Shown here one piece after another: positions 1 to 7,872 of a DNA stretch of 64,000 nucleotides. A program made the translations under genes and the position numbers. The DNA is from Novosphingobium kaempferiae. Lineage in GTDB: Bacteria; Pseudomonadota; Alphaproteobacteria; Sphingomonadales; Sphingomonadaceae. The stretch lies in NCBI RefSeq assembly GCF_021227995.1, contig NZ_CP089301.1:4712001-4776000 (forward strand). The letters run 5' to 3'. The notes beneath the pieces were generated by a model. That model searched no databases. It was given only the letters and a program-made list of their open reading frames with translations, and was not told the origin of the DNA. The stretch's first letter is position 1. Each line of letters starts with the position of its first letter.

Positions 1-2
1 AC

Positions 3-866
3 CACTTTCCCAGCCACCGCCGCGCCTTCGCGCTGTCGGTCTACTCGCTCGGCATCCCGCTCGGCTCGGCGGCGGGCGTCATGGCGGGCGGATACGTCGC
101 GCAGGCGGTGGACTGGCGCACCGCGTTCCTTGTCGTCGGTCTGTGCGGCATCGTCATTGCGCCGCTGTTCAAGATGGTGGTGAAGGACAAGCCGCCCGCC
201 GCCACCGCCCCGACCGTCCGCTTCGGCGAAGTCGCCAGAACGCTGGCCCGCAAGCGCGCGTTCTGGTTCCTGAGCTTCGGCGCGGCTTCCAGCTCCATGC
301 TCGGCTACGGCGTCGCCTTCTGGCTGCCGAGCCTCCTCCAGCGCAGCTTCCACCTCACCCTCGTCGAGACATCGTGGTTCTTCGGCGCGGTACTGCTGCT
401 GGGCGGCACGGTGGGGGTGCTGACCGGCGGTGCGCTGGCGGACCGGCTGGGACAGGCCGACCGCGCCTGGTACGGCCGCGTGCCCGCGATCGGTTTCGTC
501 TGCGCCGTGCCGCTCTACGCGGGCGGCATCTGGACCACGAACGTTCCCGTCGCCTTCGTGCTGTTCCTGATCCCGCAGGTTCTGGCCTACTTCTGGCTCG
601 GCCCTGTGACGGGCGCGATCCAGCACCTCGTCGACCCGCCCGCCCGCGCGACAGCATCGGCGCTGTTCCTGCTGATAAACAACCTGATCGGCCTTGGCGG
701 CGGCATCTATGCGCTGGGTGCGCTGTCGAAGGCGCTGGCGCCGGTCTGGGGCACCGAATCGCTGCGCTACTCGATGCTCTTCGCGCTGGTACTCTACCTG
801 CTCGCCGCGTTGCTGATGACGCTGGCCGGACCGGGCCTGCGCCGGGAATGGGTGGCGGAAAAGTAA
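3..866 (+). CDS. MFS transporter, 5'-truncated by window edge
   Basis: C-terminal part of a major facilitator superfamily permease of the inner membrane. The frame is open from base 3 (reading HFPSHRRAFALSVYSLG) and the real start lies outside the window. The visible 287 residues hold several hydrophobic helices, a loop rich in Lys/Pro/Ala typical of the central cytoplasmic loop (around GEVARTLARKRAFWFL), and a GGALADRLGQADR segment resembling the MFS loop motif G-x-x-x-D-R-x-G-R. The substrate cannot be told; the fold resembles organic-anion or sugar-acid transporters. It is convergent with the next gene. Confidence 0.85.
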   Translation, partial: HFPSHRRAFALSVYSLGIPLGSAAGVMAGGYVAQAVDWRTAFLVVGLCGIVIAPLFKMVVKDKPPAATAPTVRFGEVARTLARKRAFWFLSFGAASSSMLGYGVAFWLPSLLQRSFHLTLVETSWFFGAVLLLGGTVGVLTGGALADRLGQADRAWYGRVPAIGFVCAVPLYAGGIWTTNVPVAFVLFLIPQVLAYFWLGPVTGAIQHLVDPPARATASALFLLINNLIGLGGGIYALGALSKALAPVWGTESLRYSMLFALVLYLLAALLMTLAGPGLRREWVAEK

Positions 867-909
867 GGTAATGGCCGCCGGACGAAAGCCGGCGGCCAAA
901 TTGTCATGC

Positions 910-1431
910 TCAGTAAGGGATCGGCTCGGCAGTGAACGCCGTTACCGTCTGCCCCTGAACCATGACGGCCGAGCGGCCGCTGATCCAGATCGAGCCCAGC
1001 AGCGCGCCAACCGTGTTGCCACGGCCTTCCTGACGATGCTTACCCGTCAGCGGCATTGCGCGACCGTTCACGGTGACGTTCTTGAACTCGACTTCGAACT
1101 TGCCCGATTTGCCACCGATAGCCCGGCCCGTCTTCCAGGTGATGAGCCCGGTTACCGGCGACCCGCGCGGAATCACCACGAAGCCGTTCTCGGTCACGTC
1201 GCCAACCGTGGCGAAGCGGAAGGTCTGCCCGACTTCCACATGCTTGCTCGAGATTTCTTCCAGCGGCGTGACGGTCAAAGTCGTGTTGGCGGGCATGAGC
1301 TTGCCCTGCATCGGTTGCCCGGCCATGTTGACCTTGACCGCCGCCTCGATTGCCGTGCTGCTGGTATTCGTCTGCGCGACTGCAGGAGACGCGCAAAGGC
1401 TGGCGATAATCGCCAGAGAAACATACTTCAT
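910..1431 (-). CDS. Exported hypothetical protein
   Basis: Predicted secreted protein of 173 residues. Start chosen at the Met of MKYVSLAIIASLCASPAVAQ, which is a complete Sec signal peptide with an AVAQ-type cleavage site; the frame is open 33 codons further upstream but that part looks non-coding. The mature part is rich in beta-type sequence and contains a basic, Gly-rich segment (GKHRQEGRGNTVGALLG). No catalytic motif is recognised. It resembles sphingomonad exported hypothetical proteins whose function is unknown. The tRNA-Thr gene lies immediately upstream on the same strand. Confidence 0.6.
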   Translation of the reverse strand: MKYVSLAIIASLCASPAVAQTNTSSTAIEAAVKVNMAGQPMQGKLMPANTTLTVTPLEEISSKHVEVGQTFRFATVGDVTENGFVVIPRGSPVTGLITWKTGRAIGGKSGKFEVEFKNVTVNGRAMPLTGKHRQEGRGNTVGALLGSIWISGRSAVMVQGQTVTAFTAEPIPY

Positions 1432-1531
1432 GATTTGCCCCCGTTGTTTGGCCATCGGCCGATACGGCCAATATCTTACTTTGCGGTCAACGCATCGGGG
1501 GGTTTGCGGACTTACAAAAATGTAAGCCAAA

Positions 1532-1607
<76 letters not shown>

Positions 1608-1669
1608 CCTTGCTGAAACAGCAAGTCCGGCGCCCTTACCGCGAGCGGGGGGCGCCGGTAAAGTCAAAA

Positions 1670-3364
1670 TCAGAAGACCGCGTGCGGAGCGTCTTCCTTC
1701 ATCATCGTCTGGCGTACCAGCGGGATGGGCGGGCCTCCGTGGTTGAGGAACTCGTCGTGGAAGGCCTTCCACGCCTTGCGGTCGCCGCGCGTCGCGGTCC
1801 AGTCGGCGCGCAGCTTGCGGATCATCAGCTTGCCGAGCGTGTAGTTGAGGTAGGCGGCGTCATACGTGCCGCGCGCGGCCTGCTGCTCGGCGGTGCCTTC
1901 GTCCTGGTAGCATTCGTTCATGAACATCTGCTTGGACTGCGCCTGCGTCATTCCCCGCGCATGGAGGCCGATCGCCGAGAGATAGCGGCAGTTGCGCAGC
2001 AGCGCGTTGGAGATCTGGCCGACCTGCACGCCGGGATCGCCGTTTCCGAGGCCCGCCTCCAGCATCATCTCCTCGGCATAGTGCGCCCAGCCTTCGGCGA
2101 AGGCGTAGCCGACGAAGAGCTTGCCCACCAGCGAGGGCGCCGCGTTGGAATGCAGGAACTGGAGGTAGTGCCCCGGCATCACTTCATGCACGGTGGTGAA
2201 CAGCAGGTCCGACTTGCCGGGGATATAGTCCATCTGCATCTGCTTCGACCACGTCGGGTCGGGCGGCGAGATATAGTAGATCGACGAGCCGCCGTTCTCC
2301 AGCGGCCCGGGCGGGTCGATGTAGGCGGAATTGGCGCGGTTGTAGGGCGGGCTTTCCTCCACTTGGGCCATTTTCGGCGTGGGGATCGTCGCGATGTCGT
2401 GCGTGCGGACGAACTCCGCCAGTTCCGGAATCTCGCGCCGCGCTTCGGCGACGGGGCCGTCCTTGGGTTTGTCGGCGCGCATCTTGTCGAAGCACTGCGG
2501 GATCGTCTGGCCGGGGGCGAACTTCGCGCAGGCCTCCTTGAGTGCGATCTGGTTGCGCTTGAGGTCGGCGCGACCGGCGGCCTCCAGCGTGTCGAGCGGG
2601 GCATCGACGCCCTCGGTCGCGGCGACCATGCGGGCGAACCTGTCCGCGCCCAGCGCGAAGTCCTGCGTCGGGGTGGCCTTTGCGACCTTGTCGGCCACGG
2701 CCTGCATGGCGTTGGCAGCGGCTTCTGAGGCGGACTTGAACTCGGCCTGGAGCGCGGGATCGGCGACGTCGGCGAAGGCGGCGCGGGCATCGCCGCGGTA
2801 ATAGGCGGCAAATCCGCCGAAGCCGTCCTTGCCCAGCTTGATGAAGCTGGCGGGCATGGCGGCGGGCAGGTTGGCGCTGATGTTCTTGGCTTGCGCCGGG
2901 ATGGCCTTGAAGAAGGCGATCATTGCCTTCATCCGCGTCGGCTTGTCGGCATAGTCGCGGCTGACGTAGACGTTCGGGTCGAGCCCGCCGTTGATGTAGT
3001 AGGCCGGGTTCCTGTGCGGCTGGTCGGCGTCCTCCAGCCAGAACAGCTGGCCCTTGGCGACCTGCACCAGGTAGTCGCGCTCGAAGCGGTCGGCTTCGGA
3101 GAGGTTGGTGAACTTCGCTGAATCGTCGATCACCGAATGCAGGAAGGCGGCGCGGGCCTTGAGGCCGTTTGCGCTCCAGTCGGGCAGCTTGCCGTCGAAC
3201 TGGTGGGCGCCTTCGTAGACCGCGAAGGACGGGTCGGTGGCGAACCACTTGTCGATGGTGGTCTTGACGAAGGGCTTCCACTCGGCAGTGGGCGGCGGCG
3301 GGGCGGCCGCGTTGCAGGCGGTGAGCGCGAGGCAGGCGAGACCTGCCAGCAGGATGGACTTCAT
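1670..3364 (-). CDS. DUF885 family lipoprotein (predicted zinc metallopeptidase)
   Basis: 564-residue predicted envelope lipoprotein. Start chosen at MKSILLAGLACLALTAC, a lipoprotein signal with lipobox LTAC and an AGGAG ribosome site about 12 bases upstream; the frame extends 14 codons further without support. Near residue 392 it carries HEVMPGHYLQ, the HExxPGHxxQ signature of DUF885 proteins, which are HExxH-like putative metallopeptidases. A downstream EGWAHYAEEM segment supplies the conserved Glu/His cluster of the family. Length is usual for DUF885. The substrate is unknown. It lies downstream of the 3403-4269 gene on the same strand and may be cotranscribed. Confidence 0.88.
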   Translation of the reverse strand: MKSILLAGLACLALTACNAAAPPPPTAEWKPFVKTTIDKWFATDPSFAVYEGAHQFDGKLPDWSANGLKARAAFLHSVIDDSAKFTNLSEADRFERDYLVQVAKGQLFWLEDADQPHRNPAYYINGGLDPNVYVSRDYADKPTRMKAMIAFFKAIPAQAKNISANLPAAMPASFIKLGKDGFGGFAAYYRGDARAAFADVADPALQAEFKSASEAAANAMQAVADKVAKATPTQDFALGADRFARMVAATEGVDAPLDTLEAAGRADLKRNQIALKEACAKFAPGQTIPQCFDKMRADKPKDGPVAEARREIPELAEFVRTHDIATIPTPKMAQVEESPPYNRANSAYIDPPGPLENGGSSIYYISPPDPTWSKQMQMDYIPGKSDLLFTTVHEVMPGHYLQFLHSNAAPSLVGKLFVGYAFAEGWAHYAEEMMLEAGLGNGDPGVQVGQISNALLRNCRYLSAIGLHARGMTQAQSKQMFMNECYQDEGTAEQQAARGTYDAAYLNYTLGKLMIRKLRADWTATRGDRKAWKAFHDEFLNHGGPPIPLVRQTMMKEDAPHAVF

Positions 3365-3402
3365 GGGGGGATGCTCTCCTGATTTATGCAGGAGTTTCTG
3401 CG

Positions 3403-4269
3403 TCACGCCGCGCCGAACGTCCAGCCCTCGGTCATGGCGAGTTCGCGCGTGAGTTCAGCGGGTTTCCACAGGTCCGTTCGGGGCGCGGCGATGCGCAGCC
3501 AGGCGGCGGTGAGGAGGGCGTCGGCGCTGTGATCGTCGATGGGGCCGCTGCCTCCCGTGGGCTGCGAGCCCAGCGCATGCAGCGCGAGATCGAGCGCGGC
3601 GTGGTCGGTTATCTTGGCGCGGCCTGCCGAGCGTCCGGCTTCGACGGCGGCGAGGGTGGTGTAGATCTCGGTCACGACGGAGCCGGTTTCGGGCAACGGA
3701 TCGATCGGCCACACGGGCAGGCGTCCGGCAAGGCGGTGCAGCAGGCGCATGCCCGTCAGGCTGGACTTGCCGACTTGTGCCGCGCCAACGAGGTTGAAGT
3801 TCGAGTAGGGGCGGCACCCCGCGCGCGCCTGCGCTTCCTCGGTCACGCGCATCCGCCCGCGCCGGTGGAGCGCGCCGGGGAGGTGGAAGTGCGCGCCCTC
3901 GCGCCCGCCGTGGCGGCGGAAGTAGGCGCTGAGCAGGGGATGATCGACGAAGCTGCCTGCCGAGAGGTGCGGGTCGTCGGCGCAGATCATGTCGATCAAT
4001 GCCCAGAGGGTGCGGGCGTCCGTCGGGCTGTCTGCCCAGCCGGGGAAGAACGCGCCTGCGTCGGCGAAGGGCAGCGATATGCCGAGGTCGAGACCGACCA
4101 GCGTGTCGGGCGGCAGGCGGTGGAGCAGCAGGTCCAGCACTTCGGCGCGGGACCAGATCGCATAGCCGGATGGGCGGAGCAGGCGGGGTGCTTCGTCACC
4201 GGCGGCGCAGAGGGCGACGGCGATGCCCTTCTGCCGCTCGCCCTGCGCGCCGGACCAGTCGATGGCCAT
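3403..4269 (-). CDS. Conserved hypothetical protein, RNase H-like fold suspected (DUF429-like)
   Basis: 288-residue cytoplasmic protein starting MAIDWSGAQGERQKG. The pattern AIDWSG at the N terminus, GLDLGISLPF in the middle, TEIYTT later and DDHSADALLTA near the C terminus follows the spacing of acidic residues in RNase H/actin-like DUF429 proteins; this is family-level inference, not a firm match. A TTG start six codons upstream, directly after the rarA stop, has a GGAG motif three bases before it and is the main alternative. It is cotranscribed behind rarA and ahead of the DUF885 lipoprotein. Function unknown. Confidence 0.65.
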   Translation of the reverse strand: MAIDWSGAQGERQKGIAVALCAAGDEAPRLLRPSGYAIWSRAEVLDLLLHRLPPDTLVGLDLGISLPFADAGAFFPGWADSPTDARTLWALIDMICADDPHLSAGSFVDHPLLSAYFRRHGGREGAHFHLPGALHRRGRMRVTEEAQARAGCRPYSNFNLVGAAQVGKSSLTGMRLLHRLAGRLPVWPIDPLPETGSVVTEIYTTLAAVEAGRSAGRAKITDHAALDLALHALGSQPTGGSGPIDDHSADALLTAAWLRIAAPRTDLWKPAELTRELAMTEGWTFGAA

Positions 4270-4287
4270 GAAGTGGGAGAAGCGCAA

Positions 4288-5610
4288 TTACTCCGCCCGC
4301 CGCTCGGCCCGCTTCCTGTCCCACCATTCGAGGCGCTTCTTCACCTCGCGCTCGAAGCCGCGTTCGACCGGCTCGTAGAAGGTCTGCGGCCCCATCTCTT
4401 CCGGCCAGTAATCGTCGCCGGAGAAGGCATCGGGCGCGTCGTGGTCGTAGGCGTAGTCCTTGCCGTAGCCGATGTCCTTCATCAGCTTGGTCGGCGCGTT
4501 GAGGATGTTCTGCGGAGGGCTGACCGAGCCGGTCTCGCGCGCCATCTTGAACGAGGACTTGAACGCCATGTAGGCCGCGTTCGACTTGGGCGCGGTGGCG
4601 ACGTAGATGCAGGCCTGCACGATCGCCAGTTCGCCTTCCGGTGAGCCGAGGAACTCGTAGGCCTGCTTGGCGGCGAGGCACTGCACCAGCGCCTGCGGGT
4701 CCGCCATGCCGATGTCCTCGCTGGCCATGCGCACGAGGCGGCGCAGCACGAACAGCGGCTCCTCTCCGGCCGTCAGCATCCGCGCCATGTAGTAGAGCGC
4801 CGCCTGCGGGTCCGACCCGCGCACCGATTTATGCAGCGCGCTGATGAGGTTGTAGTGCCCGTCGCGGTCCTTGTCGTAGACGGCCACGCGCCGCTGGAGG
4901 AACTGGCCGAGCCCCGCCGGGTCCAAGGGTTCCGGGATCTTCGCCGCGTAGAGCGTCTCGGCCTGGTTGAGCAGGAACCGTCCGTCGCCGTCCGCCGACG
5001 CCACCAGCGCCTCGCGCGCCTCGGGGGTGACGGGCAGGGGGCCTTCCAGCGCCTCGCCCTTGTCGAGCAGCGCGTTCAGCGCCTCGGGGCCGAGGCGGTG
5101 GAGGATGAGCACTTGCGCGCGGCTGAGCAGCGCGGCGTTGAGCGCGAAGCTGGGGTTTTCGGTCGTCGCGCCGACCAGTGTCACCGTGCCGCGCTCGACG
5201 AAAGGGAGGAAGCCGTCCTGCTGGGCGCGATTGAAGCGGTGGATCTCGTCCACGAAGAGCAGCGTGCGCTGGCCGGCCTTCGCGGCGACATCGGCCTCGG
5301 CGAAGGCCTTCTTGAGGTCGGCGACGCCCGAGAAAACGGCGGAAACCGCGACGTAGCGCATCCCCACCGCATCGGCGAGCAGGCGCGCGATGCTGGTCTT
5401 GCCGGTGCCGGGCGGCCCCCACAGGATCATCGAGGACAGCCGCCCCGCCGCCACCATGCGCCCGATCGCGCCTTCGGGGCCGGTCAGGTGCTCCTGCCCG
5501 ACGACTTCGGTCAGGTCGTGCGGACGCAGGCGGTCGGCGAGGGGGGCATCCTCGCGCAGCACGTCGGGCTGCGTGGCGGGCGGGAGATCATCGGCGAAAA
5601 GGTCGGCCAT
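4288..5610 (-). CDS. rarA: Replication-associated recombination protein A (AAA+ ATPase)
   Basis: 440-residue AAA+ ATPase of the RarA/MgsA/WRNIP1 family, a clamp-loader-like enzyme acting at stalled replication forks. The sequence shows Walker A GPPGTGKTS near residue 65, Walker B LLFVDEIHRF near 120, sensor 1 GATTENPSF, and a C-terminal oligomerisation domain with AALYYMARML and the conserved NAPTKLMKDIGYGKDY segment near the end. Length matches the family. It heads a minus-strand run with the DUF429-like gene and the DUF885 lipoprotein; the promoter should lie in 5611-5656, beside a large palindrome. Confidence 0.95.
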   Translation of the reverse strand: MADLFADDLPPATQPDVLREDAPLADRLRPHDLTEVVGQEHLTGPEGAIGRMVAAGRLSSMILWGPPGTGKTSIARLLADAVGMRYVAVSAVFSGVADLKKAFAEADVAAKAGQRTLLFVDEIHRFNRAQQDGFLPFVERGTVTLVGATTENPSFALNAALLSRAQVLILHRLGPEALNALLDKGEALEGPLPVTPEAREALVASADGDGRFLLNQAETLYAAKIPEPLDPAGLGQFLQRRVAVYDKDRDGHYNLISALHKSVRGSDPQAALYYMARMLTAGEEPLFVLRRLVRMASEDIGMADPQALVQCLAAKQAYEFLGSPEGELAIVQACIYVATAPKSNAAYMAFKSSFKMARETGSVSPPQNILNAPTKLMKDIGYGKDYAYDHDAPDAFSGDDYWPEEMGPQTFYEPVERGFEREVKKRLEWWDRKRAERRAE

Positions 5611-5656
5611 GCTTTGTACTTAGGGTTTGTTTGGCAATCCGGCTATGGCCGGATTG

Positions 5657-5739
5657 GCGGCACCGGCCCTCTCCCCCACCCGACCTCCCACGAGCGTATC
5701 CTTGATGGGAGGTCGGGTGGGGGAGAGGGCCGGTGCCGC
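5657..5739. repeat. 34-bp perfect inverted repeat (palindrome D)
   Basis: Arms 5657-5690 and 5706-5739 are exact reverse complements around a 15-base loop (CGAGCGTATCCTTGA). The left arm begins GCGGCACCGGCCCTCTCCC. It lies between divergently transcribed rarA and the membrane protein at 5822. There is no T-run, so it is not a classical terminator. It looks like a dispersed intergenic palindrome rather than an operator. Confidence 0.9.
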
Positions 5740-5821
5740 ATAAAATGCGCGGGACGCGCATTTTCAGACGAATTGCATCGCCTTGCGGACGAGCGTAAGT
5801 TTGCGGCCAAGGAGAGGCACC

Positions 5822-6262
5822 ATGGCGACGATCGGAACGGGACGAAGTGCGGGCTGGCTCTACTGGGTCATCTCGGTGCTGGCGGTGCTGTGGAACGCCT
5901 TCGGGTGCCTCGACTTCACGATGACCGTCACGCGCAACGCCGCCTATCTGTCGCAAGTGCCGCCCGAGATCGTCGACTGGCTCGATTCCGCGCCGAGCTG
6001 GACGCTGGTGCCATGGGCGCTCGGCACCTGGGGCGCGCTGCTGGGTTCGCTGTTGCTGCTGGCCCGTTCGCGCCATGCCGTTACGGCATTCGTCGCCTCG
6101 CTTGTCGGACTGGCGATATCGCAGGCCTGGCAGTTCTCCGCCGGGATGCCGCCGAGCATGACGACGCCGGGAATGCTGGCGATGACCGCGATGATCTGGG
6201 TCATCGAACTCGGCCTCCTGTGGTTCGCGTGGGCGAAGCGCCGGGACGGCGTACTGCGCTGA
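5822..6262 (+). CDS. Hypothetical integral membrane protein
   Basis: 146-residue protein with about four hydrophobic segments: WLYWVISVLAVLWNAFGCLDF near the N terminus, LVPWALGTWGALLGSLLLLA, VTAFVASLVGLAISQAW, and MTAMIWVIELGLLWFAW at the C terminus, which ends in a basic tail. Start at MATIGTG is supported by AAGGAGAGG six to eight bases upstream. It resembles small sphingomonad membrane proteins annotated only as hypothetical. No catalytic motif is seen, and the function is unknown. Confidence 0.75.
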   Translation: MATIGTGRSAGWLYWVISVLAVLWNAFGCLDFTMTVTRNAAYLSQVPPEIVDWLDSAPSWTLVPWALGTWGALLGSLLLLARSRHAVTAFVASLVGLAISQAWQFSAGMPPSMTTPGMLAMTAMIWVIELGLLWFAWAKRRDGVLR

Positions 6263-6349
6263 GCCGCAAACTTTCGGTTTATGCCGTTTATCCGTTCATA
6301 GAGGGCGCGGTCGCGGTATAGCCGCGCCGACGGGAGAGGAATCGCATCT

Positions 6350-7162
6350 ATGCCGCATCCGCTTGGCCTCGAACTGCTGACCATGCTCGGGCTCGATCCG
6401 GTCGCCCATGTCACCATGGCGGCGGACCTCGGGTGCAAGGGCGTGTCGATGGGGCTGACCCAGCTGCCCGATCGCTTCAATCCGCACGGCTATCCGGCAT
6501 GGTCGCTGCGCGACGATCCGGCGCTGCGGCGCGAAATGAAGGCGGTGATGGCTGACCGCGGGGTGACGATCTGCCTTGCCGAAGGGCTGGGCGTCTCGCA
6601 CGATACCGATGCCTCGGAGCGGGCGGCGGACATGGACCTTTTCGCCGACCTCGGCGCGCTGCGAGTCAACGCCGTGGACATGGGCGTCGAACGGGAACGC
6701 GCCTTCGACCAGCTTGCCGCACTGGCCGACATGGCGGACGAGCGCGGCATGGAGTTCTCCATCGAGTTCACGCCGGTCTTCACCATCCGCTCGCTGGACG
6801 AGGCACTGGAAGCGGTCGAGCATATCGGGCCGGGCAAGGCGACGGTGCTGATCGACACCATGCATTTCTTCCGCTCGGGCGGGACGGTGAAGCAGGTGGC
6901 GGAACTCGACCCGGCGCTGATCGGCCACGTCCAGCTCTGCGACGTGCCGCGCAAGGGCGACGGCGACTACATGGCCGAGGCGATGAGCGGGCGCATGATC
7001 CCGGGGCAGGGCGAACTGCCCTTGCGCGAATTCGTCGAGGCTCTGCCGCGCGGGCAGGTGCTGGGGCTGGAAGTCCCGCTGATGGCCGCCGCGCAGAGCG
7101 GCCGCGAAGCGCGGGACTACGTGGGCGAGATCGTGAAGCGCACGCGCGAGTTTCTTGTCTGA
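6350..7162 (+). CDS. Sugar phosphate isomerase/epimerase family protein
   Basis: 270-residue protein of the xylose isomerase-like TIM-barrel superfamily (AP endonuclease family 2 fold). Visible hallmarks are an early barrel strand with VAHVTMAADLGCKGVSMGL, a metal-ligand Glu candidate in MEFSIEFTP, TVLIDTMHFFRSGG supplying Asp/His, HVQLCDVP, and a C-terminal LGLEVPL strand; the order fits the family. GGGAGAGGA lies ten bases before the ATG. Substrate unknown; relatives act on inositol derivatives, keto-sugars or hydroxypyruvate. The stop codon sits directly before the promoter-like element at 7164. Confidence 0.82.
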   Translation: MPHPLGLELLTMLGLDPVAHVTMAADLGCKGVSMGLTQLPDRFNPHGYPAWSLRDDPALRREMKAVMADRGVTICLAEGLGVSHDTDASERAADMDLFADLGALRVNAVDMGVERERAFDQLAALADMADERGMEFSIEFTPVFTIRSLDEALEAVEHIGPGKATVLIDTMHFFRSGGTVKQVAELDPALIGHVQLCDVPRKGDGDYMAEAMSGRMIPGQGELPLREFVEALPRGQVLGLEVPLMAAAQSGREARDYVGEIVKRTREFLV

Positions 7163-7163
7163 C

Positions 7164-7192
7164 TTGACATTTTGAACCATTTGGGTTATATG
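7164..7192 (+). promoter_or_regulatory. Near-consensus sigma70-type promoter
   Basis: TTGACA (7164-7169), a 17-base spacer, then TATATG (7187-7192). The -35 box is perfect and the -10 differs from TATAAT at two positions. No protein gene follows, so it is best read as the promoter of the structured RNA candidate that starts near 7199. Confidence 0.72.
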
Positions 7193-7198
7193 GCCCAG

Positions 7199-7608
7199 CA
7201 TCCGGTTCGACGCAGATCACGTCGCATCGGTGTATCGGGTCGGCGTCGTGGGCCGGGATGCGGTATCAAGCCGTAGCTACGCACCACGGTGTCCAATCGA
7301 AGACCCGGACCGTCCTCTAGGCTCTGGCCCGGCCGTTCCCCCAACCGAGTTCTCGGCCTGGGAGCGGCTCTCCCGGAAGTCCCATGACCGATACCGACGC
7401 GAACCCCAACGTCGGTCATACCGGACAGGTCCGATGGAATACAGGTCGAGCCGGGCTGCTCTCCGCACCTACCCGGCCACTCGCAACGCGCTGCGGAAAC
7501 CAAACCCCCGCGTCCCGTCCGGACGCTCACGACGCCGACCCGATGTTCACTCTCGGATCCTCGCGTTTCTTCCCCGGCGTTAGGCCCGCACTCGCCAGCG
7601 GGCGTTTT
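7199..7608 (+). ncRNA. Candidate structured non-coding RNA of about 400 nt, family not recognised
   Basis: The region lies between two convergent protein genes and has its own promoter (7164-7192) and a terminator-like hairpin (7584-7608). Bases 7234-7250 (ATCGGGTCGGCGTCGTG) are the exact reverse complement of 7528-7544, a 17-bp helix closing about 280 bases; it extends by a G-U and two more pairs. Inside are local hairpins: 7394-7399 with 7410-7415, 7450-7455 with 7472-7477, and GGGAG/CTCCC near 7361-7375. I do not find the RNase P signature GAGGAAAGTCC, a tmRNA tag ending in LAA, or an SRP core, so I cannot name it. Open frames here run through the terminator and look non-coding. Confidence 0.55.
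7584..7608 (+). terminator. Intrinsic terminator-like hairpin
   Basis: GCCCGC (7584-7589) pairs with GCGGGC (7598-7603) around an 8-base loop, followed by GTTTT. The T-run is short. It fits the 3' end of the RNA candidate started at 7164. Confidence 0.5.
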
Positions 7609-7627
7609 CGTGTGTCCATTCCCGACG

Positions 7628-7717
7628 TTCGTCATTGCGAGCGCAGCGAAGCAATCCAGCGCAGTTCTATGCCGCTGGATTACTTCCCCCGGCCTTCGCC
7701 GGGGTCGCAATGACGAA
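7628..7717. repeat. Dispersed palindrome family A, copy 1 (diverged right arm)
   Basis: The left arm starts TTCGTCATTGCGAGCGCAGC. The right arm ends TCGCAATGACGAA, but the middle of the right arm is replaced by a CCCCCGGCCTTCGCCGGGG hairpin. Other copies: 12866, 13677, 28836, 30232, 36466, 44254, 48172. Confidence 0.85.
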
Positions 7718-7737
7718 ATGTGGGTGGAGATAACGCC

Positions 7738-7872
7738 AATTCCTCCCCGAGCTTGTCTCGGGGAGGGGGACCGCCGCCGCAGGCGGTGGTGGAGGGGGAT
7801 GGATCGCGCAATTCCCCCTCCGTCAGCCGCTACGCGCCTGCCACCTCTCCGAGACAAGCTCGCGGAGGAATT
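7738..7872. repeat. Dispersed palindrome family B, copy 1
   Basis: The left end AATTCCTCCCCGAGCTTG (7738-7755) is matched in reverse by 7844-7872. Between them are a CCGCC/GGCGG hairpin and a GGTGGTGGAGGGGGA segment. The same architecture recurs at 42811-42942, and its left half at 51037-51087. The right end overlaps the stop codon of the GMC oxidoreductase gene. Confidence 0.85.

Noticed and set aside
1610..2728. 372-codon plus-strand frame opposite the DUF885 gene
   Set aside because: Composition is Arg/Val/Leu-rich shadow of the DUF885 coding strand; no domain, no ribosome site.
7199..7608. RNase P RNA, tmRNA or SRP RNA as identity of the structured RNA
   Set aside because: Neither the universal RNase P core, a tag-peptide frame nor the SRP loop motif could be found on either strand by eye; a covariance-model scan would be decisive.
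7186..7857. Overlapping ORFs in the 7.2-7.8 kb gap
   Set aside because: They run through the terminator-like hairpin and two dispersed palindromes and show no domain; RNA structure explains the region better.
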